Shown here in pieces: positions 33,525-41,663 of a DNA stretch of 64,000 bases (positions within the stretch are counted from its first letter, which is position 1; each line of letters starts with the position of its first letter). The stretch covers positions 1-64,000 of the forward strand of contig NZ_DASZKT010000032.1 in the NCBI RefSeq assembly GCF_035552695.1. The letters are read 5' to 3'. The translations under genes were made by a program, and so were the position numbers. This stretch comes from Actinospica sp035552695 (GTDB lineage: Bacteria > Actinomycetota > Actinomycetes > Streptomycetales > Catenulisporaceae). Under the pieces are notes generated by a model. That model was not told the DNA's origin, did no database searches, and saw only the letters and a list, made by a program, of their open reading frames with translations.

Positions 33525-34285
33525 GGGGATCCCGCCTCGGCTCCGGTCTCCAGCGCGTAGCCGACCCCGTGCACGGTGCGGATCCGCTCCGCGCCGATCT
33601 TCTTGCGCAAGGCCTTGATATGAGAGTCGACGGTGCGGGTGCCGGAGGCGTCCGCCCAGTCCCAGACCTCGGCGAGCAGCGACTGCCGGGAGACGACCTG
33701 GCCGGGGCGGCGGGCGAGGCTGAGCAGCAGGTCGAACTCGATCGGCGTCAGGTGCACCTCGGCGCCGCTCGCGCGCACCCGCCGGCGGGCCCGGTCCACG
33801 GTGAGCGGGTGGCCGGGCGAGCCGAGCTCCAGCGGCGCGCTCGGGTCGGCGCCGTCCGCGTCCACGCCGTTGCTCTTCAGGGCCTGCGCGCGCACCAGGT
33901 CCACCCGGCGTAGCAGGGCCGTGATACGGGCGATCAGCTCCCGCATGGAAAAGGGCTTGGTCAGGTAGTCGTCGGCGCCCGCGCCGAGGCCGGCGAGCAG
34001 GTCGGACTCGGCGTCCCTGGCGGTGAGCATCAGCACCGGCACGGGCTGCTCCGCCTGGATCCGGCGGCAGACCTCGAGGCCGTCGAAGCCGGGCAGCATC
34101 ACGTCCAGCACCAGCGCATCCGGCCGCTCCTCGCGCGCGGCCGCGATCGCGGCGGGCCCGGTCGCGGCGTACGCGGTGTCGAAGCCCGCGGCGTTCAACC
34201 GGGCGAGCACGGCGTCCGCCAGCGTGGGCTCGTCCTCTACCACGAGGATCTTGCGGCGCGGCGGCTCGGGCGGTGGCTGGCTCAT
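33521..34285 (-). CDS. OmpR/PhoB-family response regulator
   Basis: Two-domain regulator of 254 residues. The receiver has acidic pocket residues in VVEDEP, phospho-acceptor Asp61 in LVLDVMLPGFDG, the threonine in LMLTARDA, and the lysine in YLTKPFSMRELIARI. A linker of about 35 residues leads to a winged-helix DNA-binding domain (HLTPIEFDLLLSLARRPGQV and RTVDSHIKALRKKIG). It is the partner of the kinase, which is translated from an overlapping GTG. The upstream Arg/Pro stretch is short. Target genes are not evident from the window. Confidence 0.96.
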   Translation of the reverse strand: MSQPPPEPPRRKILVVEDEPTLADAVLARLNAAGFDTAYAATGPAAIAAAREERPDALVLDVMLPGFDGLEVCRRIQAEQPVPVLMLTARDAESDLLAGLGAGADDYLTKPFSMRELIARITALLRRVDLVRAQALKSNGVDADGADPSAPLELGSPGHPLTVDRARRRVRASGAEVHLTPIEFDLLLSLARRPGQVVSRQSLLAEVWDWADASGTRTVDSHIKALRKKIGAERIRTVHGVGYALETGAEAGSP

Positions 34286-34394
34286 GGTCAGAAGCGTACG
34301 CGTGACGTCTTGGAACGCCTGGTGCCCGGGCCAGTGTTAGGTTTTTCCCGAAGCCGGAATCGATACTGATGGCATAGGCCGAGGAGCCGTCGAA

Positions 34395-36041
34395 ATGACG
34401 CAGCAGTTGACCGAGACGACGCAGTGGCAGGCCCTGTCCAAGCACCGTGAAGCCTTCGGGGACACCCACCTGCGCGAGCTGTTCGCGACCGACCCGGAGC
34501 GCGCCGGGCGCTACACCCTGTCGGTCGGCGACCTGAGCGTGGACTTCTCCAAGCAGCTGATCACCGACGAGACCCTCAGCCTGCTGCTGGAGCTCGCGGC
34601 GGCACGCGGGGTCGAGCCGCTGCGCGACGCGATGTTCGCGGGCGAGAAGATCAACGTGACCGAGGACCGGGCAGTGCTGCACGTGGCCCTGCGCGCGCCG
34701 CGCGGCGAGTCCATCGAGGTGGACGGCGAGAACGTGGTCCCCGGCGTGCACGAGGTGCTGGACCGGATGGGCCTGTTCGCCGAGAAGGTGCGCTCGGGCG
34801 AGTGGAAGGGCGCGACCGGGGAGCGCATCAGAAACGTCGTCAACATCGGCATCGGCGGCTCGGACCTGGGCCCGGCGATGGCGTACGAGGCCCTCAAGGA
34901 GTACTCGCGGCGCGACCTGACGTTCCGTTTCGTGTCCAACGTGGACGGCGCGGACCTGTACGAGGCGACCCGCGACCTGGCCGCGGCCGAGACCCTCTTC
35001 GTCATCTCCTCGAAGACGTTCACGACGGTCGAGACGATCACCAACGCCACGTCGGCCAAGGAGTGGGTGCTTGACGCGCTCGGCGGCGACGAGTCGGCGG
35101 TGGCCAAGCACTTCGTGGCCGTGTCGACGAACGCCGCGGAGGTCTCGAAGTTCGGCATCGACACCGAGAACATGTTCGGGTTCTGGGACTGGGTCGGCGG
35201 CCGGTACTCCTACGACTCCGCGATCGGCCTCTCGCTGATGCTCGCGATCGGCCCGGAGCGCTTCGGCGAGATGCTGGCCGGCTTCCACACCGTCGACGAG
35301 CACTTCAAGAACACGCCGCTCAAGCAGAACGTCCCGGCGCTGCTCGGCCTGCTCGGCGTCTGGTACGGCTCCTTCTTCGACGCGCAGACGCACGCGGTGC
35401 TGCCGTACTCGCACTACCTGTCGAAGTTCTCCGCCTACCTGCAGCAACTCGACATGGAGTCCAACGGCAAGTCCGTGCAGCGCGACGGCGAGCCGGTGGC
35501 CTGGCAGACCGGCCCGATCGTCTGGGGCACCCCCGGCACCAACGGCCAGCACGCCTACTACCAGCTGATCCATCAGGGCACGAAGATCATCCCGGCCGAC
35601 TTCATCGGCTTCGCCGAGCCCGTCACGCCGGCCGCCGACCCGCGCGCCGCGCACCACGACATGCTGACGGCGAACTTCCTCGCGCAGACCGAGGCGCTCG
35701 CCTTCGGCAAGACGAAGGCGCAGGTCGAGGCCGAGGGCACCGCGGCGCCGATCGTGCCGCACCGCGTCTTCAAGGGCAACCACCCCACGACGTCGATCCT
35801 CGCCCCCCGCCTGACCCCGTCGGTGCTCGGCCAGCTCGTCGCCCTCTACGAGCACAAGGTCTTCACCCAGGGCGCCGTCTGGAACATCAACTCCTTCGAC
35901 CAGTGGGGCGTCGAGCTCGGCAAGGTCCTCGCCAAGAAGATCGAGCCGGAGCTGACCGCCGACGGCACCCCGCTGCCCGAGGCCCACGACTCCTCCACCG
36001 ACGCCCTGGTGGGCAAGTACCGGGATCTCCGGGGGCGCTGA
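34395..36041 (+). CDS. pgi: glucose-6-phosphate isomerase
   Basis: Interconverts glucose-6-phosphate and fructose-6-phosphate in glycolysis. The protein has 548 residues, standard for the E. coli-type family. The signatures are VNIGIGGSDLGP, FVSNVDGADLYEATRDL, SSKTFTTVETITNA, GGRYSYDSAIGLSL, the catalytic region QGTKIIPADFIGF, and NSFDQWGVELGK near the C-terminus. ATG 34395 follows GAGGAG at a normal distance. It is divergent from the two-component system. The 55-bp gap to era leaves cotranscription open. Confidence 0.98.
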   Translation: MTQQLTETTQWQALSKHREAFGDTHLRELFATDPERAGRYTLSVGDLSVDFSKQLITDETLSLLLELAAARGVEPLRDAMFAGEKINVTEDRAVLHVALRAPRGESIEVDGENVVPGVHEVLDRMGLFAEKVRSGEWKGATGERIRNVVNIGIGGSDLGPAMAYEALKEYSRRDLTFRFVSNVDGADLYEATRDLAAAETLFVISSKTFTTVETITNATSAKEWVLDALGGDESAVAKHFVAVSTNAAEVSKFGIDTENMFGFWDWVGGRYSYDSAIGLSLMLAIGPERFGEMLAGFHTVDEHFKNTPLKQNVPALLGLLGVWYGSFFDAQTHAVLPYSHYLSKFSAYLQQLDMESNGKSVQRDGEPVAWQTGPIVWGTPGTNGQHAYYQLIHQGTKIIPADFIGFAEPVTPAADPRAAHHDMLTANFLAQTEALAFGKTKAQVEAEGTAAPIVPHRVFKGNHPTTSILAPRLTPSVLGQLVALYEHKVFTQGAVWNINSFDQWGVELGKVLAKKIEPELTADGTPLPEAHDSSTDALVGKYRDLRGR

Positions 36042-36095
36042 CCCCGGAATCGCTCGGCGTGCGGCGCGGCTGAATCGGTCTGAGACAATGGCTCA

Positions 36096-37274
36096 ATGAC
36101 CGAGCCGCGCCGCACGTCCTCCTCCTCCGAGCCACGGAAGCCCGCTTCGTCCCAGGCGGGGCGGAACGCGGTGCGCAACAACCGCGGGCGTAAGGCGGAG
36201 GAGCTGGAGAACGCGGAGCGGCGCAAGCGGCAGTCGATCGCGAAGGCGGAGCGGCGGACGACGTCGGAGCAGGTGCGCGCGTCGGAGCCGGCGCCGACGG
36301 CGGTGGGGCGGGCTCCCGAGGGGGCGGGGGCGGCGACGCCGTCGTACCTGGACATCCCGGACGGCTACCGCGCGGGCTTCGCCTGCTTCGTGGGGCGGCC
36401 GAACGCGGGCAAGTCGACGCTGACGAACGCGCTGGTCGGCGCGAAGATCGCGATCACCTCGGGGAAGCCGCAGACGACCCGGCACACGGTGCGCGGGATC
36501 GTGCACCGGCCGGACGCGCAGCTCGTACTCGTGGACACCCCCGGACTGCACCGGCCGCGCACGCTGCTCGGCGAGCGGCTGAACGAGCAGGTGCGCGCGA
36601 CCTGGGCCGAGGTGGACGTCATCGGCTTCTGCATCCCGGCCAACCAGGAGATCGGGCCCGGCGACCGGTATATCGCGCAGCAGCTGGCCCAGGTACAGCG
36701 CACGCCCAAGGTCGCGATCGTCACCAAGACGGACACGATGGGCAAGCAGTCCGTCGGCGAGCAGCTGCTCGCGGTCCTCGAACTCGGCAAGGAGATCGGG
36801 ATCGAGTGGGCGGAGATCGTGCCGGTGAGCGCGGTCGCCGATTCGCAGGTCGGCCTGCTCGCGGACCTGCTGGTCACGCAGCTGCCGCAGTCGCCGCCGC
36901 TCTACCCGGGCGGTGAGCTGACGGACGAGCCGGAGCAGGTCATGGTCGGCGAACTGATCCGCGAGGCCGCGCTGGAGGGCGTGCGCGACGAGCTGCCGCA
37001 CTCGCTGGCCGTGACGGTCGAGGAGATGCTGCCGCGCAAGGACCGGCCGAAGGACAAGCCGCTGCTCGACGTGCACGCCACGCTGTACGTGGAGCGGTCG
37101 AGCCAGAAGTCGATCGTGATCGGCACCGGCGGTTCGCGGCTGCGCGAGGTCGGCACGCGGGCCCGTCAGCAGATCGAGGCGCTGCTCGGCACGCCGGTGT
37201 TCCTCGACCTGCACGTGAAGGTCGCCAAGGACTGGCAGCGCGATCCGAAGCAGCTGCAGCGCCTCGGGTTCTGA
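36096..37274 (+). CDS. era: GTPase Era with N-terminal extension
   Basis: Ribosome-maturation GTPase that binds the 3' end of 16S rRNA. The G domain has G1 GRPNAGKST (100-108), G2 TTRHTVRG, G3 DTPG and G4 TKTD. The C-terminal KH domain includes PHSLAVTVEEM and SQKSIVIGTGGSRLREVGTR. At 392 residues it is about 85 longer than usual because of a basic, low-complexity N-terminal stretch (QAGRNAVRNNRGRKAEELEN). That stretch could be mis-started coding, but no internal start has a better Shine-Dalgarno sequence. The extension may aid RNA binding, which is inference. Confidence 0.95.
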   Translation: MTEPRRTSSSSEPRKPASSQAGRNAVRNNRGRKAEELENAERRKRQSIAKAERRTTSEQVRASEPAPTAVGRAPEGAGAATPSYLDIPDGYRAGFACFVGRPNAGKSTLTNALVGAKIAITSGKPQTTRHTVRGIVHRPDAQLVLVDTPGLHRPRTLLGERLNEQVRATWAEVDVIGFCIPANQEIGPGDRYIAQQLAQVQRTPKVAIVTKTDTMGKQSVGEQLLAVLELGKEIGIEWAEIVPVSAVADSQVGLLADLLVTQLPQSPPLYPGGELTDEPEQVMVGELIREAALEGVRDELPHSLAVTVEEMLPRKDRPKDKPLLDVHATLYVERSSQKSIVIGTGGSRLREVGTRARQQIEALLGTPVFLDLHVKVAKDWQRDPKQLQRLGF

Positions 37275-37300
37275 CCCCCGGTCACCTGTCTGACCCCTGG

Positions 37301-38035
37301 TTACCTGGTTGTGAACGCGCCGCCGTTCACGTGGATCGTCTGCCCGGTGATGTGCCGGGCGCCGGGTGAGGCGAGGAAGAACACCAGCTCGGCGACGTCC
37401 TCCGGGGTGCCCGGGCGCTTGTCGTGCGTCTCGCCGACGAGCAGTTCGTGCCGCGCGTCCGTCATCCCGCCCTGGAAGAAGTCCGTCCCCGTGATGTAGC
37501 CCGGGGACACGACGTTCGCGGTCACGCCCTGGGGCCCGAGTTCGGCGGACAGCCCCGCGCTCCACGCGGCGAGCGCCGCCTTGGCCGCGCCGTACGCACC
37601 GCCGCGCCGCTCGGCGCCGATCGAGCCGATGCTGATGATGGTGCTGCGCGGGCCGAGCAGCTCCCGCAGCGCCGCCGTGGTGAGCACCGCGCCGAGCACG
37701 TTCTGCGCGATGTACGCGCTCCACGTCTCGCTCAGCTCCTCCAGCGGGTCGTCGCACGGCTTGCCGGCGACCAGGCCGCCCGAGGCGTTCACCAGCACGT
37801 CCACGTGCTCGTCCACCTCGTCGACGAGCTTGGCGAGGTCGCGCGGCCTGGTCGAGTCGCAGACGACGGCGATGACCTCGCCGGAGTGGCTGGCGTCGAG
37901 TTCCTTGGCGGCGGCGACGATGGTCCGCTCGGTCCGGCCGGTGATGAACACCCGGTCCCCGGCGGCGGCGAATACGGCCGCGATGGCCCGCCCGATCCCG
38001 CTGCTGCCTCCGGTGACCACGATGGTGCGACCCAT
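37301..38035 (-). CDS. SDR-family oxidoreductase
   Basis: Short-chain dehydrogenase of 244 residues. The Rossmann motif is TGGSSGIGRA at the N-terminus and NASGG corresponds to the NAG motif. The catalytic Ser lies in ISIGSIG and Tyr/Lys in YGAAKAALAAWSAG. The end, ITGQTIHVNGGAF, is the classical SDR C-terminus. Fatty-acyl/3-oxoacyl-ACP reductase-like proteins look similar, but the substrate is unknown. The ATG at 38033-38035 is used because it puts the Rossmann glycines in place and has GGAGGGG just upstream. It is divergent from the small gene at 38204 with a palindrome between them. Confidence 0.92.
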   Translation of the reverse strand: MGRTIVVTGGSSGIGRAIAAVFAAAGDRVFITGRTERTIVAAAKELDASHSGEVIAVVCDSTRPRDLAKLVDEVDEHVDVLVNASGGLVAGKPCDDPLEELSETWSAYIAQNVLGAVLTTAALRELLGPRSTIISIGSIGAERRGGAYGAAKAALAAWSAGLSAELGPQGVTANVVSPGYITGTDFFQGGMTDARHELLVGETHDKRPGTPEDVAELVFFLASPGARHITGQTIHVNGGAFTTR

Positions 38036-38141
38036 GACCCCTCCAAGTGTGCGCGCGCTGCCGACGGGGTTCGGTACCCCGATCTTGCGGAGCGCAAAAC
38101 CTCCCGAGACCGAATCGTTCGACGGGGCCAACTGAAGGAAA

Positions 38142-38163
38142 TCCTGCCCGATTCCGGGCAGGA
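38142..38163. promoter_or_regulatory. palindrome in the SDR / small-ORF divergent region
   Basis: Arms TCCTGCCCG and CGGGCAGGA with a 4-bp centre, between divergent genes, so it is an operator candidate rather than a terminator. Confidence 0.5.
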
Positions 38164-38203
38164 ATCTGGGCTTCGCGCGCCGCCGCGGGCTAACGTCCTA
38201 GGC

Positions 38204-38482
38204 GTGCCGTCCTCCACCACGCCCTCCCACGATGATCTTCTCCAGCATGTCATGCGCACGACCGGGCTTCCGGCGGGCAGCGCGGCACGGGTGATCGCGG
38301 ACGTGAAGGCGTACTTCGACGAGAACGTCGAGGACTACACCCGGCGGCGGCACCGGGAGTTGCAGGCGAGCGGGCTGACGAACGATCCGATCTTCGAGCG
38401 GATCCGGGCCGAACTGCGGGACCGGCCGGTGGCCTCGCCCGAGCTGACGGCCCGCCAGCTGCGCCGAATGGTCTACGGATGA
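38204..38482 (+). CDS. conserved small helical protein upstream of glmS
   Basis: A 92-residue protein, charged and mostly helical, with VIADVKAYFDENVEDYTRRR in the middle and TARQLRRMVYG at the end. There is no signal peptide, cysteine or known catalytic motif. A GTG at 38204-38206 gives the first Met-like residue; the frame is open further upstream but into the SDR promoter region. It ends 29 bp before glmS, so the two may be cotranscribed. I do not recognise the family. Confidence 0.6.
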   Translation: MPSSTTPSHDDLLQHVMRTTGLPAGSAARVIADVKAYFDENVEDYTRRRHRELQASGLTNDPIFERIRAELRDRPVASPELTARQLRRMVYG

Positions 38483-38511
38483 GTCACTGAGCCCCGAACG
38501 GAAGAGTGAAT

Positions 38512-40335
38512 ATGTGCGGCATCGTCGCTTATGTGGGTGCACAGGACGCGGCCCCGATCCTGCTGGACGGACTGGCCCGGCTGGAGTACCGCGGCTATGA
38601 CTCGGCCGGGCTCGCGGTCGTCGGCAAGTCCAACCTGCGCGTGTGCAAGAAGAAGGGCCGCATCGCCGATCTGGCGGCGGCCGTGCCCGCCCGGTTCCGC
38701 GGCACGACCGGCATCGGCCACACACGTTGGGCGACGCACGGCGAGCCGAACGACGCGAACGCGCACCCGCACGTCAGCGAGGCCGGCCGGTTCGCGGTCG
38801 TGCACAACGGCATCATCGAGAACGCCAACGACCTGCGCGCCAAACTCGCCGCGGACGGCGTGACCTTCACCTCCGAGACCGACTCCGAAGTGCTCGTGCA
38901 CCTGATCGCCGTGCAGTCCGCCGCCGGCCTGAGCCTCGAGGACGCGGTGCGCGGCGCGCTGAACCAGGTCGTCGGCACGTACGGCATCGCGGTCGTGGAC
39001 GCCGAGCAGCCCGGCGTGGTCGTCGTGGCGCGCAACGGCAGCCCGGTCATCCTCGGCATCGGCGAGAAGGAGATGTTCGCGGCGTCGGACGTCGCGGCCG
39101 TGGTCCGGTACACGCGACAGATCGTGTACCTCGACGACGGCGAGCTGGCCGTCGTGCGCGCCGGCGGATTCTCCACCTTCACCCTCGACGCGCGGGCCGT
39201 CACCAAGCAGCCCTCGACGGCGGAGACCGCCGCGGCCGACTACGACACGGCCGGGCACGCCCACTTCCTGAGCAAGGAGATCCACGAGCAGCCCTCGGCC
39301 ATCCTGCGCACCCTCTCCGGCCGGCTGGACGAGCGCTTCTCGACCGCGCATCTCGGCGGCCTGAACCTGACGGCGCGTGAGGCGCGCGACTTCAAGCGGG
39401 TGAAGGTCCTCGGCTGCGGCTCCGCGTACTACGCGGGCGAGATCGGCGCGCAGCTGATCGAGGAGCTGGCCCGGATCCCGGCGCACGCGGAGCCCGCCTC
39501 CGAGTTCCGCTACCGCAATCCGGTGATCGAGTCGGACACGCTCTACATCGCGGTCAGCCAGTCCGGCGAGACGTACGACACGCTCGCGGCAGTGCACGAG
39601 ATCAACCGCAAGGGCGGCACGACGCTCGGGGTGGTCAACACCGTCGGCAGCACGATCGCCCGCGCCTGCTCGGGCGGCGTCTACCTGCACGCGGGACCGG
39701 AGGTCTCGGTCACCTCCACCAAGAGCTTCACCTGCACGACCGTGGCCTTCGCGCTGATCGCGCTGCACTTCGGCCGCGTGCACGACCTCTCCCCGGCCGA
39801 CGGACGCCGCGTCACCTCCGCGTTGCGCGCGCTGCCCGACAAGATCGAGCGCATCCTTGAGGACGAGGAGCACATCGCCGCGCTCGCGCACGAGTACGCC
39901 AAGCACGAGAGCCTGATGTTCGTCGGCCGGGTGCGCGGATACCCCGCGGCCCGCGAGGGTGCGCAGAAGCTCAAGGAGCTGTCGTACATCCATGCCGAGG
40001 CGTACCCCGCCAGTGAGCTCAAGCACGGTCCGCTCGCCCTGATCGGTCCGGAGCTGCCGACCGTGGCCGTGGTGCCGGACGACGAACTGCTGGAGAAGAA
40101 CCTCAGCACGCTCGGCGAGATCCGCGCGCGCCAGGGCAGGGTGCTGATGATCGGGCACACCGCGCCGGACCCGAAGCTCGCGCAGGACGTGATCCTGGTG
40201 CCGCGCAGCGAGCCCGAGCTGGATCCGATCCTGCTCGGCATCCCGATGCAGATCTTCGCGTACCACGCCGCGCTCGCGCTCGGCCGGGACATCGACAGGC
40301 CGCGGAATCTGGCGAAGAGCGTGACCGTGGAGTAG
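38512..40335 (+). CDS. glmS: glutamine-fructose-6-phosphate aminotransferase (isomerising)
   Basis: First step of amino-sugar synthesis: makes glucosamine-6-phosphate from fructose-6-phosphate and glutamine for peptidoglycan. The chain is 607 residues. The nucleophile Cys follows the initiator Met (MCGIVAYVGAQDAAPILLDG), and YRGYDSAGLA and GIGHTRWATHG are the amidotransferase motifs. Two SIS domains follow (KVLGCGSAYYAGEIGA, AVSQSGETYDT, VTSTKSFTC). The C-terminus is the classical LAKSVTVE. I use the ATG at 38512 so that Cys becomes residue 2; a GTG two codons upstream would bury it. I see no glmS ribozyme, which is expected outside Firmicutes. Confidence 0.98.
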   Translation: MCGIVAYVGAQDAAPILLDGLARLEYRGYDSAGLAVVGKSNLRVCKKKGRIADLAAAVPARFRGTTGIGHTRWATHGEPNDANAHPHVSEAGRFAVVHNGIIENANDLRAKLAADGVTFTSETDSEVLVHLIAVQSAAGLSLEDAVRGALNQVVGTYGIAVVDAEQPGVVVVARNGSPVILGIGEKEMFAASDVAAVVRYTRQIVYLDDGELAVVRAGGFSTFTLDARAVTKQPSTAETAAADYDTAGHAHFLSKEIHEQPSAILRTLSGRLDERFSTAHLGGLNLTAREARDFKRVKVLGCGSAYYAGEIGAQLIEELARIPAHAEPASEFRYRNPVIESDTLYIAVSQSGETYDTLAAVHEINRKGGTTLGVVNTVGSTIARACSGGVYLHAGPEVSVTSTKSFTCTTVAFALIALHFGRVHDLSPADGRRVTSALRALPDKIERILEDEEHIAALAHEYAKHESLMFVGRVRGYPAAREGAQKLKELSYIHAEAYPASELKHGPLALIGPELPTVAVVPDDELLEKNLSTLGEIRARQGRVLMIGHTAPDPKLAQDVILVPRSEPELDPILLGIPMQIFAYHAALALGRDIDRPRNLAKSVTVE

Positions 40336-40353
40336 GAACGGTGGAGTAAGTAG

Positions 40354-41418
40354 TCAGATCGCAAGTGTCCACGCGGCGTGCGTGTCTACGGGTTCGAATC
40401 CGAGGCTCCGGTTCACGGCCAGTATCCGCGTGTTGCTGACCGCGTTGTACGTGTCGAGCACGCGCAGATTCGGCTCGGCGGTGAGCAGTTCGCTGACCAG
40501 GTACGCCTTGACCCGGATCGCCAGGCCGCGGCCGCGATACTCCGGCACGACGACGGTCTCGTTCTGCTCGCCGCGCATGCCGTCGGCCGTGTGCGCGGTG
40601 GAGAGCGCGGCCATCCGCCCGGTCGCCGGATCCAGCAGGCAGGCGGTGTACTCGCGCAGGCCCGCCGACCACGCGGCGCGCTCGCGGTGCCGCACCTCGG
40701 CCTCGGTGAACGGCGTGACGCCGGGGTCGTCGGGGTCGGCGTGCAGCGAGTCGAGGGTGTCGATCAGCGCGTCGAGCAGGTACTCCGGGCACGCGCCGGC
40801 CCAGCGCATCGGCAGCAGGTTGCCCGCCCGGCCCTGCCGCTGCTCGGGCAGCACGGTGGCGAGTTTGGCGTGCAGCGCGGCAGAGTTCAGATCAAGGCGG
40901 GAGCGCAGGTCGCAGCCGCCGACGTGCAGACCCCAGCTGCGCGCGAAGCCGTCGGTCGCGGCGTTGCGCGGGCCGTCGAGCACGAGCCGTCCCCGGCCGT
41001 TGGCCTTCGCGGAGGCGGCGAGCGCGCCGAGCAGCGCGGAGCCGACGCCGTGCCGACGCGCGGCCGGGTGCACGGTGAGCGCGCCGTGCGCGAGTTCGTG
41101 GTGGAACGCGCTGTAGACGCCGAGCCGCGCGTAGCCGAGCAGCCTGCCGTAATGGTCGTGCGCCAGATGCACGAAGCGCCGCCCGCGGTACGGCGGGGCC
41201 AGCACCGAGCGCAGCTCGGCGCGGCCGGCCGGCGGATCCCCGGGCCGGTCGGCGAGATCGGCGGCGTTCTGGCAGACCTGGATCTGCGCCAGCAGTTCGG
41301 CCGCGATCTCCTCGCCGCCGCCCATGCCGCAGGACGCGGTCTGCACCCGGGTCAGCCGCCAGGACCGCGGCAGCGAGCCGGTCGCGGGGGCGAACAGGGT
41401 GCGCACGGGGACAATCAC
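40354..41418 (-). CDS. tandem-GNAT acetyltransferase
   Basis: Two GNAT folds in one chain of about 354 residues. The N-terminal domain has the motif VHPAARRHGVGSALLGALAA. The C-terminal domain has VVPEYRGRGLAIRVKAYLVS with a following YNAVSNTRILAVNRSLGF. This architecture is common in actinomycetes, and acceptors are mostly unknown. The start is uncertain: a GTG near 41418 is favoured over upstream codons because the longer N-terminus has no family resemblance. It is convergent with glmS and divergent from the leuA leader region. Confidence 0.85.
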   Translation of the reverse strand: MIVPVRTLFAPATGSLPRSWRLTRVQTASCGMGGGEEIAAELLAQIQVCQNAADLADRPGDPPAGRAELRSVLAPPYRGRRFVHLAHDHYGRLLGYARLGVYSAFHHELAHGALTVHPAARRHGVGSALLGALAASAKANGRGRLVLDGPRNAATDGFARSWGLHVGGCDLRSRLDLNSAALHAKLATVLPEQRQGRAGNLLPMRWAGACPEYLLDALIDTLDSLHADPDDPGVTPFTEAEVRHRERAAWSAGLREYTACLLDPATGRMAALSTAHTADGMRGEQNETVVVPEYRGRGLAIRVKAYLVSELLTAEPNLRVLDTYNAVSNTRILAVNRSLGFEPVDTHAAWTLAI

Positions 41419-41504
41419 ACCGCGTTCCGGCGCCGTACGGCGGCAGACTCGCGGAAATCCACCCGATCTCGCGGCCAAGTCCGTCTGCTAGAGTGAATCC
41501 CACT

Positions 41505-41549
41505 ATGCACGGACGGCGGCTTCTTATCTGCCGCGGCGAGGGTCTGTAA
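41505..41549 (+). CDS. leuL: leuA leader peptide
   Basis: A 14-residue peptide, MHGRRLLICRGEGL. Its two adjacent leucines are encoded by CTT CTT, rare codons in this GC-rich genome, and a third Leu (CTG) ends the peptide before TAA. The ORF is overlapped by a stem-loop that begins in its last codons (from 41531). This is the layout of a leucine attenuator: slow translation of CTT CTT when leucyl-tRNA is scarce would change RNA folding ahead of leuA. A -10-like TAGAGT lies at 41489-41494, so the leader peptide mRNA may start only a few bases before its ATG. Confidence 0.72.
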   Translation: MHGRRLLICRGEGL

Positions 41550-41627
41550 CCATCCAGACCGGCACCCTCGTCGCGGAGTCGGTGCTGCGCTTCTGAAGCC
41601 TCGAAAGCACTCGCAATCCGCCGGTCT
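41531..41627 (+). promoter_or_regulatory. leuA attenuator structures
   Basis: Hairpin 1 pairs CCGCGGCGAGGGT (41531-41543) with ACCCTCGTCGCGG (41564-41576), one G-U pair, and contains the nested pair GGTCTG/CAGACC. A competing pairing joins AGACCGGC (41556-41563) to GCCGGTCT (41620-41627). The two structures are mutually exclusive, as expected for attenuation. No T-run is present, so the outcome may act on translation or Rho. Confidence 0.6.
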
Positions 41628-41663
41628 CCTTCCCGCACCGCCCCGGATGGAGAACCGAGACCC

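Noticed and set aside
36093..37757. Minus-strand frame of 554 codons over era and the SDR
   Set aside because: Antisense reading of era; the two real genes have full motifs.
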